From an uncultured Oscillospiraceae bacterium (GTDB lineage: Bacteria; Bacillota; Clostridia; Oscillospirales; Acutalibacteraceae), in assembly GCA_900543305.1 (NCBI GenBank), contig UQQZ01000007.1, positions 1 to 52,561 on the forward strand: a stretch of 52,561 nt of DNA. The letters are read 5' to 3'. Position numbers and translations under genes: made by a program. Below the pieces are notes generated by a model, which had not been told where the DNA came from, did no database searches, and saw only the letters and a list, made by a program, of their open reading frames with translations. Below are positions 1 to 8,774 of the stretch, one piece after another. Each line of letters begins with the position of its first letter. Positions within the stretch are counted from its first letter, which is position 1.

Positions 1-93
1 CAAGACGTCCGGCGGGAGTTGGATTCCTACACGTTCGCCATGATCTGCGCCCAGTCGCCTTGCACTTGCGGCGAAGGGGAAGAAGAAACATAA
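1..93 (+). CDS. C-terminal end of an unrecognised protein (partial)
   Basis: An open frame runs from the window edge to a TAA at 91-93 and gives 30 residues ending in an acidic tail (GEGEEET). The piece has three cysteines (C16, C21 and C23), the last two as a CTC pair. A hairpin terminator follows directly, which supports this as the true end of a gene. The fragment is too short to assign a family, and I do not recognise it. It is not the rplL that precedes rpoB in many bacteria, since L7/L12 ends differently. Confidence 0.6.
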   Translation, partial: QDVRRELDSYTFAMICAQSPCTCGEGEEET

Positions 94-94
94 A

Positions 95-130
95 AAAGGG
101 CACGGAAGCATGCTGCATTCCGTGCCTTTT
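95..130 (+). terminator. Intrinsic terminator after the upstream gene
   Basis: GGCACGGAA (99-107) pairs with TTCCGTGCC (118-126) around a 10-base loop. An A-run lies on the 5' side and TTTT on the 3' side. It separates the upstream gene from the rpoB promoter. Confidence 0.75.
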
Positions 131-216
131 CTGCCATTTTGCCGGATGAGAGGGGGAGAAGACCCCTGAAAAATGAAAAAATCCGCCGAGAAGGCGGAAA
201 AGTTTACAAATGGCAC

Positions 217-245
217 TTGACAAACTACAAAGGTTGCATTATACT
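217..245 (+). promoter_or_regulatory. SigA-type promoter for rpoBC
   Basis: A consensus TTGACA (217-222), a 17-base spacer and TATACT (240-245) give a near-perfect housekeeping promoter. Transcription should start near 252, leaving a leader of about 200 bases before rpoB. Confidence 0.85.
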
Positions 246-448
246 AATATACTGCATCATCATGGGTAGGAGTATCCCTGATACATTTTTGTAAAGTATA
301 GCACACGGATTCACAAGAATCAAGTGTGTAATGTAAAAAATGTGTTTTTTTGTGGAAAATGCTCTTTCCCAGCAAGTTGGGAAGCGGCAGCCGGAGGACG
401 GTGGACCGCGGGCAATTCAAAACTAAAAGGATTGGAGTGGCTGAGCCA

Positions 449-3400
449 ATGGTGAATGTTAAACCGGTTCAATTGGGCAAGAATACTCGGATGAGCTTTG
501 GCAAAATCGAGGAAGTCTTGAAGATGCCAAACCTCATCGAGGTCCAGAAGAACTCTTATGAGTGGTTCTTGAAGGAAGGCCTGAAAGAGGTTTTCAACGA
601 TGTTTCAGGCATTACGGACTTCAATAACAATCTGGTGCTCGATTTTGTAGACTATAAGCTCGACGACAAGCCCAATTACAGCGTGTCCGAGTGCAAGGAG
701 CGAGACGCCACCTATGCAGCCGCTCTTCGGGTGACCGCGCGCCTGCTCAACAAGGAGACGGGTGAGATCAAGGAATCCGAAGTCTTCATGGGCGACTTCC
801 CCTTGATGACTCCCAGCGGCACCTTTGTGATCAACGGCGCAGAACGGGTTATTGTTTCCCAGTTGGTCCGTTCTCCCGGCGTCTATTTCAAGATGGATTA
901 CGACCGTTCCGGCAAGGAACTGTTCAGCTCCACCATCATCCCCAACCGGGGCGCTTGGCTGGAGTACGAAAATGATGTGAACGACGTGTTCTATGTGCGC
1001 ATCGATAAAAACCGGAAGATCCCCATCACCGTGTTCATCCGCTGCTTGGGATTGGGCACCGATACGGAGATCCTGGACTTTTTCGGTGATGACGATAGGA
1101 TGCGCGCCACCATCGAAAAGGATACCTGTAAAACCATGGAAGAGGCGCTGTTTGAGATCTACCGCAAACTGCGTCCCAGCGAGCCTCCCACCATCGAAAG
1201 CGCTCAGGCCCACATTCATGGCCTGTTCTTCGACCCCCGCCGGTACGATCTTTCTCGGGTAGGCCGCTATAAATACAACAAGAAGCTGCGCCTGGAAGGC
1301 CGTCTGGTGGGTCAGGTTCTGGCCCAGCCTGTGGCCAACCCCTCTACCGGCGAACTGATGGCGGAGGCAGGCACCACCGTCACCAAGGAACTGGCAGACG
1401 CCATGGATGACGCAGGTGTTACCGTTGCCGTGGTCACCGTGGGTGAGAAGGAGGTCAAGGTGATCTCCAACGGCATGGTGGACATTCAGAAGTATGTGAA
1501 CTTCGACGCCAAAGCCGAGTGCGGCATCAACGAGCGGGTGTGCTACCGGGTGCTGGCGGAGATTCTGGACAGCGTTCAGAATGAGGAGGAACTGAAAGAC
1601 GCCCTCCGTGCCCGTCACGCTGACCTGATCCCCAACCACATCACCGTGGACGACATTTTCGCTTCCATCAACTATATGAACTGCCTGGCCATGGGTCTTG
1701 GTACCACCGATGACATCGACCATTTGGGCAACCGGCGGATTCGTTCTGTGGGCGAGCTGCTTCAGAACCAGTTCCGCATTGGTTTCTCCCGTTTGGAGCG
1801 CGTGATCCGTGAGCGCATGACCCTGCAGGCTCAGGACCTGGAAACTCTGACTCCTCACAGCCTGATCAATATCCGTCCTGTGGTGGCGGCCATCAAGGAG
1901 TTCTTCGGATCCTCCCCCTTGTCCCAGTTCATGGACCAGACCAACCCTCTGTCCGAGTTGACCCACAAGCGGCGTCTTTCCGCTCTGGGCCCCGGCGGTC
2001 TGTCCCGTGACCGGGCCTCCTTCGAAGTTCGTGACGTGCACTACACCCACTATGGCCGTATGTGCCCCATCGAGACCCCCGAAGGTCCCAACATCGGTTT
2101 GATTTCCTATCTGGCCACCTTTGCCAGAATCAACGAATACGGTTTTATTGAAGCTCCCTATCGGAGAGTGGATAAGGAAACCGGCATTGTCACCAAGGAT
2201 GTGGTCTACATGACCGCTGATATGGAGGACAATTACATTGTGGCTCAGGCCAACGAACCTCTGGACGAGGAAGGCCATTTTGTTCACAGCAAAGTGGTTG
2301 GCCGTCATCGGGACGAGTTCGTGGAAGTGCCCGCTTCCAAGGCGGACTACATGGACATTTCTCCCCGTATGGTGGTTTCCGTGGCCACTGCCATGATTCC
2401 CTTCTTGGAAAACGACGACGCCAACCGTGCTCTGATGGGCTCTAACATGCAGAAGCAGGCTGTGCCGCTGCTCCGTACGGAAAGCCCCATTGTGGGTACC
2501 GGTATGGAATACAAGGCCGGCGTGGACTCCGGCGTGTGCGTGCTGGCCAAGCGTGGTGGCGTGGTCAAGTCCGTCAGCGCCAACCTGGTCCGTGTCACCG
2601 CAGATAACGGGGACATCGACGACTATGAGATCATCAAATTCATGCGCTCCAACCAGAGCACTTGTATCAACCAGGTGCCTGTGGTTTCCGTGGGTGAGCG
2701 GGTGGAAGAAGGCGACGTGATCGCCGACGGTCCCGCCATCAAGAACGGTGAGATCAGCCTGGGCAAGAATGCCTTGATCGGCTTTATGACCTGGGAAGGT
2801 TACAACTACGAGGACGCCGTTCTGCTGAACGAGAAAATCGTGCGCAACGACGTGTACACTTCCATCCATATCGAGGAGTATGAGATGGAAGCCCGGGATA
2901 CCAAACTGGGGCCCGAAGAGATCACGCGGGATATTCCCAACGTGAACGAAGAGCTTCTTCGGGATCTGGATGACCGGGGCATCATTCGGGTGGGCGCCGA
3001 CGTTCGTGCCGGCGACATCCTGGTGGGCAAAGTTACTCCCAAGGGCGAAACGGAACTCACAGCAGAAGAGCGGTTGCTCCGGGCCATCTTCGGCGAGAAA
3101 GCCCGAGAGGTTCGGGATACCTCCCTGCGGGTGCCCCACGGCGAATACGGCGTGGTGGTGGACGTGAAGGTCTTTACCCGGGAAAACAGCCACGACGAGC
3201 TGTCCCCCGGCGTCAATAAAGTGGTGCGGTGCTACATCGCCCAGAAGCGGAAGATCTCCGTAGGCGATAAGATGGCCGGCCGTCACGGCAATAAGGGCGT
3301 TGTGTCCCGGATTCTGCCCGAGGAGGAAATGCCTTTCCTGCCCGACGGTACTCCCCTGGACATTGTGCTGAACCCCCTGGGCGTGCCTTCCCGTATGAAC

Positions 3401-4147
3401 ATCGGTCAGGTGCTGGAAGTCCATCTGGGCATGGCAGCCAAGACCTTGGGCTGGAAGATTATGACCCCCGTGTTCGACGGTGCCCACGAAGCCGATATCC
3501 GGGAGTGCTTCCGCATGGGCGGCCTCAACGAGGACGGCAAGTTCTGGCTTCGTGACGGCCGTACCGGCGAGTATTTCGACAACCCGGTTACCGTTGGCTA
3601 TATGTACTATTTGAAGTTGCACCACCTGGTAGACGATAAGATCCATGCCCGTTCCACCGGTCCCTACTCCTTGGTGACTCAGCAGCCTCTGGGCGGCAAG
3701 GCCCAGTTCGGCGGCCAGCGATTCGGCGAAATGGAAGTTTGGGCCCTGGAGGCTTATGGTGCAGCCTACACCCTGCAGGAAATCCTGACGGTGAAGTCCG
3801 ACGACGTGGTGGGACGTGTGAAGACCTACGAGGCCATTGTCAAAGGCCAGAATATTCCGAAGCCTGGCATTCCCGAGTCCTTCAAGGTGCTCATTAAGGA
3901 ATTGCAGTCTCTGGGCCTGGATGTGAAGGTGTTGGACAAGGATGACCAGGAAATCGATCTGAAGCAGAACTTCGACGACGGCGACGATATGGGCTTCCGT
4001 CATTTTGAGGAGCAGAATGTGGCCGACGATCTGGACGGCTACTCCATGGAAGACGCCGACGGCGAGCCTCTGCTGGAGGAAGAAGACAGCTATACGGACG
4101 ACGATTTCAGCTTTGACGACGGCGACGAAGACGACGACTTGCTTTAA
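449..4147 (+). CDS. rpoB: DNA-directed RNA polymerase subunit beta
   Basis: The beta subunit forms one jaw of the catalytic core with beta prime. The start at ATG 449 is chosen because the product (1232 aa) then begins with the family-typical MVNVKPVQLGKNTRMSF. A purine-rich GGAG lies 11 bases upstream. An ATT- or ATG-initiated extension back to 350 would add 33 basic residues with no family likeness. Conserved blocks include the rifampicin-pocket region around 1906-2000 with the wild-type D, H and S positions (SQFMDQ, LTHKRR, LSALGP), and GDKMAGRHGNKG near the C-terminal third. The protein ends in a strongly acidic Asp/Glu tail. It is followed after 21 bases by rpoC and is clearly co-transcribed with it. 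rplJL are not upstream. Confidence 0.98.
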   Translation: MVNVKPVQLGKNTRMSFGKIEEVLKMPNLIEVQKNSYEWFLKEGLKEVFNDVSGITDFNNNLVLDFVDYKLDDKPNYSVSECKERDATYAAALRVTARLLNKETGEIKESEVFMGDFPLMTPSGTFVINGAERVIVSQLVRSPGVYFKMDYDRSGKELFSSTIIPNRGAWLEYENDVNDVFYVRIDKNRKIPITVFIRCLGLGTDTEILDFFGDDDRMRATIEKDTCKTMEEALFEIYRKLRPSEPPTIESAQAHIHGLFFDPRRYDLSRVGRYKYNKKLRLEGRLVGQVLAQPVANPSTGELMAEAGTTVTKELADAMDDAGVTVAVVTVGEKEVKVISNGMVDIQKYVNFDAKAECGINERVCYRVLAEILDSVQNEEELKDALRARHADLIPNHITVDDIFASINYMNCLAMGLGTTDDIDHLGNRRIRSVGELLQNQFRIGFSRLERVIRERMTLQAQDLETLTPHSLINIRPVVAAIKEFFGSSPLSQFMDQTNPLSELTHKRRLSALGPGGLSRDRASFEVRDVHYTHYGRMCPIETPEGPNIGLISYLATFARINEYGFIEAPYRRVDKETGIVTKDVVYMTADMEDNYIVAQANEPLDEEGHFVHSKVVGRHRDEFVEVPASKADYMDISPRMVVSVATAMIPFLENDDANRALMGSNMQKQAVPLLRTESPIVGTGMEYKAGVDSGVCVLAKRGGVVKSVSANLVRVTADNGDIDDYEIIKFMRSNQSTCINQVPVVSVGERVEEGDVIADGPAIKNGEISLGKNALIGFMTWEGYNYEDAVLLNEKIVRNDVYTSIHIEEYEMEARDTKLGPEEITRDIPNVNEELLRDLDDRGIIRVGADVRAGDILVGKVTPKGETELTAEERLLRAIFGEKAREVRDTSLRVPHGEYGVVVDVKVFTRENSHDELSPGVNKVVRCYIAQKRKISVGDKMAGRHGNKGVVSRILPEEEMPFLPDGTPLDIVLNPLGVPSRMNIGQVLEVHLGMAAKTLGWKIMTPVFDGAHEADIRECFRMGGLNEDGKFWLRDGRTGEYFDNPVTVGYMYYLKLHHLVDDKIHARSTGPYSLVTQQPLGGKAQFGGQRFGEMEVWALEAYGAAYTLQEILTVKSDDVVGRVKTYEAIVKGQNIPKPGIPESFKVLIKELQSLGLDVKVLDKDDQEIDLKQNFDDGDDMGFRHFEEQNVADDLDGYSMEDADGEPLLEEEDSYTDDDFSFDDGDEDDDLL

Positions 4148-4168
4148 TCAGAAGGGAGAAACACAGAT

Positions 4169-7100
4169 ATGGAATTTAACACGTTCGAATCGATCAAGAT
4201 CGGCCTGGCTTCTCCCGACCAGATCCGCGAGTGGTCCCACGGCGAGGTAAAAAAGCCGGAGACCATCAACTACCGCACTCTGAAGCCCGAGCGGGACGGC
4301 CTGTTCTGCGAGCGCATCTTCGGGCCTACCAAGGACTGGGAGTGCCATTGCGGCAAGTATAAGCGGATCCGTTACAAGGGCAAGATCTGCGACCGCTGCG
4401 GCGTGGAGGTTACCCGCAGCAAGGTGCGCCGTGAGCGCATGGGCCACATTGAGCTGGCGGCTCCCGTGTCCCACATTTGGTACTTTAAGGGCATCCCTTC
4501 CCGGCTGGGTCTGATTCTGGATATCTCTCCCCGGGTGCTGGAGCGGGTGCTGTACTTCTCCATGTATATTGTCACCAATCCCGGCAACGTGCGGGAACTG
4601 TCCAAAATGCAGACCCTCACGGAAAAGGAATACCGGGATCTTCGGGAAAAATATGAGGACGATTTCGAGGCAGGCATGGGCGCTGAAGCCATTAAGAAGC
4701 TGCTTCAGGAAATCGATGTGGAAAAAACCAGCCAGGAATTGAAAGAGGAACTGGAGACCGCCTCCGGCCAGAAGCGGGTGCGGATTCTCAAGCGCCTGGA
4801 AGTGGTAGAGGCCTTCCGGATCTCCGGTAACCGTCCCGAGTGGATGATTCTGGATGCGGTTCCGGTTTGCCCCCCCGACATCCGTCCCATGGTTCAGTTG
4901 GACGGCGGCCGGTTTGCCACCAGTGACTTGAACGACCTGTATCGCCGGGTGATCAACCGGAATAACCGGTTAAAGCGTCTGCTGGAACTGGGCGCTCCCG
5001 ACATCATCGTCCGCAACGAAAAGCGCATGCTTCAGGAAGCAGTGGACGCCCTGATCGACAACGGCCGCCGTGGCCGTCCTGTTACGGGTCCCAACAACCG
5101 TCCTCTGAAGTCCCTGTCCGATATGCTCAAGGGCAAACAGGGCCGGTTCCGTCAGAACCTGCTGGGCAAGCGTGTGGACTACTCCGGGCGTTCCGTTATC
5201 GTGGTGGGCCCCGAACTGAAAATGTATCAGTGCGGTCTGCCCAAGGAAATGGCTTTGGAACTGTTTAAGCCCTTTGTCATGAAGCGCTTGGTGGAAACCG
5301 GCGCCGTGGGCAACATCAAGGCAGCCCGTAAATCCGTGGAGCGGGTCAAGCCCGAGGTGTGGGACGCCCTGGAAGTGGTGATCAAGAATCACCCTGTGCT
5401 GTTGAACCGTGCGCCTACCCTGCACCGTTTGGGTATCCAGGCTTTTGAGCCTGTACTGGTGGAAGGCCGTGCCCTGAAACTGCACCCCCTGGTGTGTACC
5501 GCCTACAACGCCGACTTTGACGGCGACCAGATGGCTGTGCACGTCCCCCTGTCCGCTGAGGCTCAGGCAGAAGCCCGTTTCCTGATGCTGGCCGCCAACA
5601 ACCTTTTGAAGCCTTCCGATGGCCGTCCTGTCACCGTTCCTACCCAGGATATGGTGCTGGGGTCCTATTATCTGACTCTGGACAAAGACGGAGAACTGGG
5701 TGAAGGCAAGGTGTTCCGGAACATGGACGAGGCCATGATGGCCTATGACGCCAAGGTGATCAGCCTGCATGCCAAGATCAAGGTCCGCCGTACCGTGGAC
5801 TTCAACGGAACTCCTGTTACCGGTCTGGTAGAGACCACCATGGGCCGGATGATCTTCAACCGTCCCATTCCCCAGGATCTGGGTTATGTGGACCGTTCCA
5901 CCCCTGAGGAAGCCCTGAAATTCGAAGTAGACTTCCTGGTGGGCAAGAAGCAGTTGGGCCAGATCATCGAGCGCTGCATCAAGGTCCATGGCACCGAGCA
6001 TACCGCAGAAGTGCTGGATGAGATCAAAGCCCAGGGCTACAAATACTCCACCATCAGCGGCATTACCGTGGCTGTGTGTGACGCTACCATCCCCGCTTCC
6101 AAAAAGGATATTCTGGCAGCGGCAGATAAGGAAATTGACGAAATCCGGGCAGAATATGCCGAAGGTTTCCTGTCCGATTCCGAACGGTACAATGCGGTGC
6201 TGCGCACTTGGGAAAAGGCCACCAATGATGTGACCGATGCTCTGCAGAAGGGCTTGGACCGGTACAACCCCATCTACATGATGGCGGACTCCGGCGCTCG
6301 AGGCAGTATGAGCCAGATCCGTCAGCTGGCAGGTATGCGCGGCTTGATCGCTAACACCTCCGGTAAGACTATCGAAATTCCCATTCGCGCCAACTACCGC
6401 GAAGGTTTGAATATTTTGGAATACTTCATTTCGTCCCGAGGCGCTCGGAAGGGCTTGGCGGATACGGCTCTGCGTACCGCTGACTCCGGTTACCTGACCC
6501 GTCGTCTGGTGGACGTTTCCCAGGAAGTCATCATTCTGGAGGACGACTGCGGCACCACCGAAGGCCTGGAGGTCTTCGAGATCACCGCTGGTCCCGAGTC
6601 CATCGAGCCCTTGAAGGAGCGTCTGGTGGGCCGTTATCTGGTAGAAGACTTCTGTGACGAGAATGGCAACGTGTTGGTGTCCAAGGATAAGCTTATGGAC
6701 GACGCCGACGCCAGCTTGATCGTCAACCGCGGTGTGGAGCGGATCAAGATCCGTTCCGTGCTCAACTGCCGCGCCAAGAACGGTGTCTGCCGCAAGTGCT
6801 ACGGCGCCTCTCTGGCAAACGGCAAGCCTGTTACCGTGGGCGAGGCTGTGGGTATCATTGCCGCCCAGTCTATCGGTGAGCCCGGTACACAGCTGACCAT
6901 GCGTACCTTCCATACCGGCGGTGTTGCTAGTGCAGACGATATCACCCAGGGTCTTCCCCGTGTGGAAGAACTGTTTGAAGGCCGTAAGCCCAAGCATGTG
7001 GCCATTATCAACGAGATCGACGGTAAGGTCACCTTCCAGGAGATCAAGAAGAACCGCCATGTGGTGGTTACAAACGACGAGACCGGCGATTCCCGCTCCT

Positions 7101-7846
7101 ATCTGATTCCCTTCGGCAGCCGTTTGACGGTGAAGGAAGGAGAGTATATCAAGCGGGGCAAGCGGATCACCGAAGGCTCCGTCAATCCCCATGATGTGTT
7201 GGCCATCAGCGGCACCCAGGAAGTGCAGGACTACCTGATCCAGGAAGTCCAGCGAGTCTACCGGATGCAGGGCGTGGATATCAACGACAAGCACATCGAG
7301 ATCATCGTCCGTCAGATGCTGCGGAAGGTGCGCATCGACGATGCCGGCGATACGGGGCTGCTGGTAAGCTCTCTGGCCGACAAGAACGAAGTGCTCCGGG
7401 CCAATGAAGAGATTCGGAAGCGGATTGCCGAAGGCGAGACCGAGCTGAAGGAAGCCACCTATACACCCATCCTGTTGGGTATCACCAAGGCTTCTTTGGC
7501 CACCGATTCCTTCCTGTCCGCCGCCTCCTTCCAGGAGACCACCCGTGTTCTGACCGACGCTGCTATCAAGGGTAAGGTGGACAACTTGATCGGTTTGAAG
7601 GAGAACGTAATCATCGGTAAGCTGGTTCCCGCAGGCACTGGCATGAAGTGCTACAGTGATGTGGAGATCGAACCCGTGGACGGTCCCGAAGACGACGGCC
7701 CTACCGAGCCCAAGGAGGAGACGTCCGAGGAACCTGAAAAGGATCTGCTCCAGGACGCTGATACCGAGGAAGAGGGGAATGACCTGTTCTCCGAATCCGA
7801 AGAAGGGGAAGAAGAGGACGATCTGCTGGAGGAAGCCGAAAACTGA
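4169..7846 (+). CDS. rpoC: DNA-directed RNA polymerase subunit beta prime
   Basis: This 1225-aa subunit carries the polymerase active site. The zinc-binding cysteines are C59, C61, C74 and C77, and the catalytic Mg-binding NADFDGD loop is at residues 447-453. The trigger-loop/bridge-helix region (SGARGS, then GEPGTQLTMRTFHTGG) lies in the second half. The start ATG has the Shine-Dalgarno GAAGGGAG about 11 bases upstream. Like its partner RpoB, it has an acidic C-terminal extension rich in Glu and Asp (about the last 55 residues). It is the last gene of the rpoBC unit, and the next gene has its own promoter. Confidence 0.98.
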   Translation: MEFNTFESIKIGLASPDQIREWSHGEVKKPETINYRTLKPERDGLFCERIFGPTKDWECHCGKYKRIRYKGKICDRCGVEVTRSKVRRERMGHIELAAPVSHIWYFKGIPSRLGLILDISPRVLERVLYFSMYIVTNPGNVRELSKMQTLTEKEYRDLREKYEDDFEAGMGAEAIKKLLQEIDVEKTSQELKEELETASGQKRVRILKRLEVVEAFRISGNRPEWMILDAVPVCPPDIRPMVQLDGGRFATSDLNDLYRRVINRNNRLKRLLELGAPDIIVRNEKRMLQEAVDALIDNGRRGRPVTGPNNRPLKSLSDMLKGKQGRFRQNLLGKRVDYSGRSVIVVGPELKMYQCGLPKEMALELFKPFVMKRLVETGAVGNIKAARKSVERVKPEVWDALEVVIKNHPVLLNRAPTLHRLGIQAFEPVLVEGRALKLHPLVCTAYNADFDGDQMAVHVPLSAEAQAEARFLMLAANNLLKPSDGRPVTVPTQDMVLGSYYLTLDKDGELGEGKVFRNMDEAMMAYDAKVISLHAKIKVRRTVDFNGTPVTGLVETTMGRMIFNRPIPQDLGYVDRSTPEEALKFEVDFLVGKKQLGQIIERCIKVHGTEHTAEVLDEIKAQGYKYSTISGITVAVCDATIPASKKDILAAADKEIDEIRAEYAEGFLSDSERYNAVLRTWEKATNDVTDALQKGLDRYNPIYMMADSGARGSMSQIRQLAGMRGLIANTSGKTIEIPIRANYREGLNILEYFISSRGARKGLADTALRTADSGYLTRRLVDVSQEVIILEDDCGTTEGLEVFEITAGPESIEPLKERLVGRYLVEDFCDENGNVLVSKDKLMDDADASLIVNRGVERIKIRSVLNCRAKNGVCRKCYGASLANGKPVTVGEAVGIIAAQSIGEPGTQLTMRTFHTGGVASADDITQGLPRVEELFEGRKPKHVAIINEIDGKVTFQEIKKNRHVVVTNDETGDSRSYLIPFGSRLTVKEGEYIKRGKRITEGSVNPHDVLAISGTQEVQDYLIQEVQRVYRMQGVDINDKHIEIIVRQMLRKVRIDDAGDTGLLVSSLADKNEVLRANEEIRKRIAEGETELKEATYTPILLGITKASLATDSFLSAASFQETTRVLTDAAIKGKVDNLIGLKENVIIGKLVPAGTGMKCYSDVEIEPVDGPEDDGPTEPKEETSEEPEKDLLQDADTEEEGNDLFSESEEGEEEDDLLEEAEN

Positions 7847-7934
7847 GGACTTCTCGAGGCAAATGCCCCTTGCGTCCCATATCCATCAACAAGGCGCAGG
7901 CCTTGTCCCTCCGGGTGTTTTCCGGGGGAAACAC

Positions 7935-7964
7935 TTGACAAATCCGAAAACCCGGTGCTATAAT
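7935..7964 (+). promoter_or_regulatory. SigA-type promoter for rpsL-rpsG-fusA
   Basis: A consensus TTGACA (7935-7940), an 18-base spacer and a perfect TATAAT (7959-7964). It drives the ribosomal protein operon through a leader of about 200 bases. Confidence 0.88.
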
Positions 7965-7970
7965 AAGAAA

Positions 7971-8172
7971 CTGAGCGGTTTTCGGGTGGATTCTGCCCAA
8001 TTCCAGCCAAAAGTGGCGGGAAAAAGGCTGAGAATTCTGTGAAAATCAGGGAAAACCGCGCTCCGGCAATTGGCCGGGGCGCTTCCTGTTTTTTGAGAAG
8101 CCGCTGGAAATTTTTGGTGCTAAGGCGAAACGCCAGCACATAGAGAAAATATTTTTTGTAAGGAGGTGCAGT
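7971..8172 (+). promoter_or_regulatory. Structured rpsL operon leader with terminator/antiterminator-like folds
   Basis: The 326-base rpoC-rpsL gap contains a promoter and then this leader. A 9-bp long-range helix can form between GCGGTTTTC (7975-7983) and GAAAACCGC (8051-8059). It encloses a hairpin AATTCCAGCC/GGCTG-A-GAATT (7999-8036). A strong GC hairpin follows (8058-8067 with 8073-8082, loop AATTG), and its stem can extend downward through CAGG/CCTG (8047-8050 with 8085-8088) to meet a T6 run at 8089-8094. The long-range helix uses bases 8051-8059, which the extended terminator stem also needs. A second hairpin lies at 8117-8139 (GTGCT/AGCAC and GGCG/CGCC), just before the ribosome binding site. 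The folds are read by eye, and the regulatory role is inferred. Confidence 0.55.
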
Positions 8173-8598
8173 ATGCCAACCTTTAATCAGCTGATCCACA
8201 ACGGCCGTTCCGTTGCGGAAAAGAAGAGCAAAGCGCCTGCCCTGCTCAAGGGCTGGAACTCCAAGAAGAGAACCGCCATCGATCAGGACTCCCCTCAAAA
8301 GCGCGGTGTGTGCACGACCGTTAAGACTCAGACCCCCAAGAAGCCTAACTCTGCTCTGCGTAAGATTGCCAGAGTCCGGCTTTCCAACGGAATCGAAGTC
8401 ACGGCCTACATTCCCGGCGTGGGACACAACCTGCAGGAACACAGCGTGGTGATGATCCGTGGCGGCCGTGTGCGTGACCTGCCCGGCGTGCGGTATCACA
8501 TCATCCGCGGCACTCTGGATGCCCAGGGCGTAGCCAAGCGTATGCAGGGCCGTTCCAAGTACGGCGCAAAGCGGCCTAAGGCCGGCGCTAAGAAGTAA
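8173..8598 (+). CDS. rpsL: Small ribosomal subunit protein uS12
   Basis: S12 lines the decoding centre and tunes translational accuracy. The 141-residue product has the Firmicute-type N-terminal insertion before PQKRGVC, the TPKKPNSALRK loop (K56/K57, matching E. coli K42/K43) and the KYGAKRPKA tail. The start has an excellent AAGGAGG 6 bases upstream. The second accuracy loop reads GGRVRDLPGVRYH, so residue 101 is Arg (codon CGT) where E. coli, Bacillus and Mycobacterium have the lysine called K87/K88. Lys-to-Arg there is a known streptomycin-resistance change. It is the first gene of the str operon and is followed by rpsG. Confidence 0.98.
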   Translation: MPTFNQLIHNGRSVAEKKSKAPALLKGWNSKKRTAIDQDSPQKRGVCTTVKTQTPKKPNSALRKIARVRLSNGIEVTAYIPGVGHNLQEHSVVMIRGGRVRDLPGVRYHIIRGTLDAQGVAKRMQGRSKYGAKRPKAGAKK

Positions 8599-8644
8599 GA
8601 GAAATCTCTTGCTTTTCGCTCAATCGCAGAATTCGTATGGCTGA

Positions 8645-8659
8645 CCGTGCTAGGCACGG
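8645..8659 (+). other. Hairpin in the rpsL-rpsG intercistronic region
   Basis: CCGTGC (8645-8650) and GCACGG (8654-8659) form a tight 6-bp stem with a TAG loop inside a 176-base rpsL-rpsG spacer, unusually long for a ribosomal operon. In E. coli, S7 represses the operon by binding the S12-S7 spacer. Whether this spacer does the same is only a suggestion. Confidence 0.35.
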
Positions 8660-8774
8660 AATTGTTGGCATATTACAGATAGATCCCCATGGGATCGTAA
8701 TTTGCCCAAATTGGCCAGCGGGAGTTTTGTGCTTTCGAGTACCGATGATATCATTTTATGAAGGAGGGAAGATC

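Larger units (their letters stand above)
94..448 (+). other. Intergenic region and rpoB leader
   Basis: This 355-base gap holds the terminator (95-130), a small hairpin (TCCGCC/GGCGGA, 182-198), the rpoB promoter (217-245) and about 200 bases of leader. The hairpin is followed by a T-run only on the minus strand, so it would stop antisense rather than rpoB transcripts. In the leader, CACAC (302-306) pairs with GTGTG (324-328) and GATTC (308-312) with GAATC (317-321). A T7 run follows at 345-351, about 16 bases beyond the stem. This could be a weak attenuator. I see no small gene here. Confidence 0.5.

Noticed and set aside
182..198. Terminator between the upstream gene and rpoB
   Set aside because: The hairpin is followed by A-rich, not T-rich, sequence on the plus strand. 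The terminator at 95-130 fits the role better.
1906..2000. Rifampicin-resistance substitution in RpoB
   Set aside because: The residues matching E. coli D516, H526 and S531 are all wild type.
605..4003. A very long open frame on the minus strand opposite rpoB (and similar ones opposite rpoC, fusA, tuf and rel)
   Set aside because: The proteins are rich in His, Gln, Val and Gly with no motif, lack ribosome binding sites, and arise from the third-base G/C bias of the real genes.
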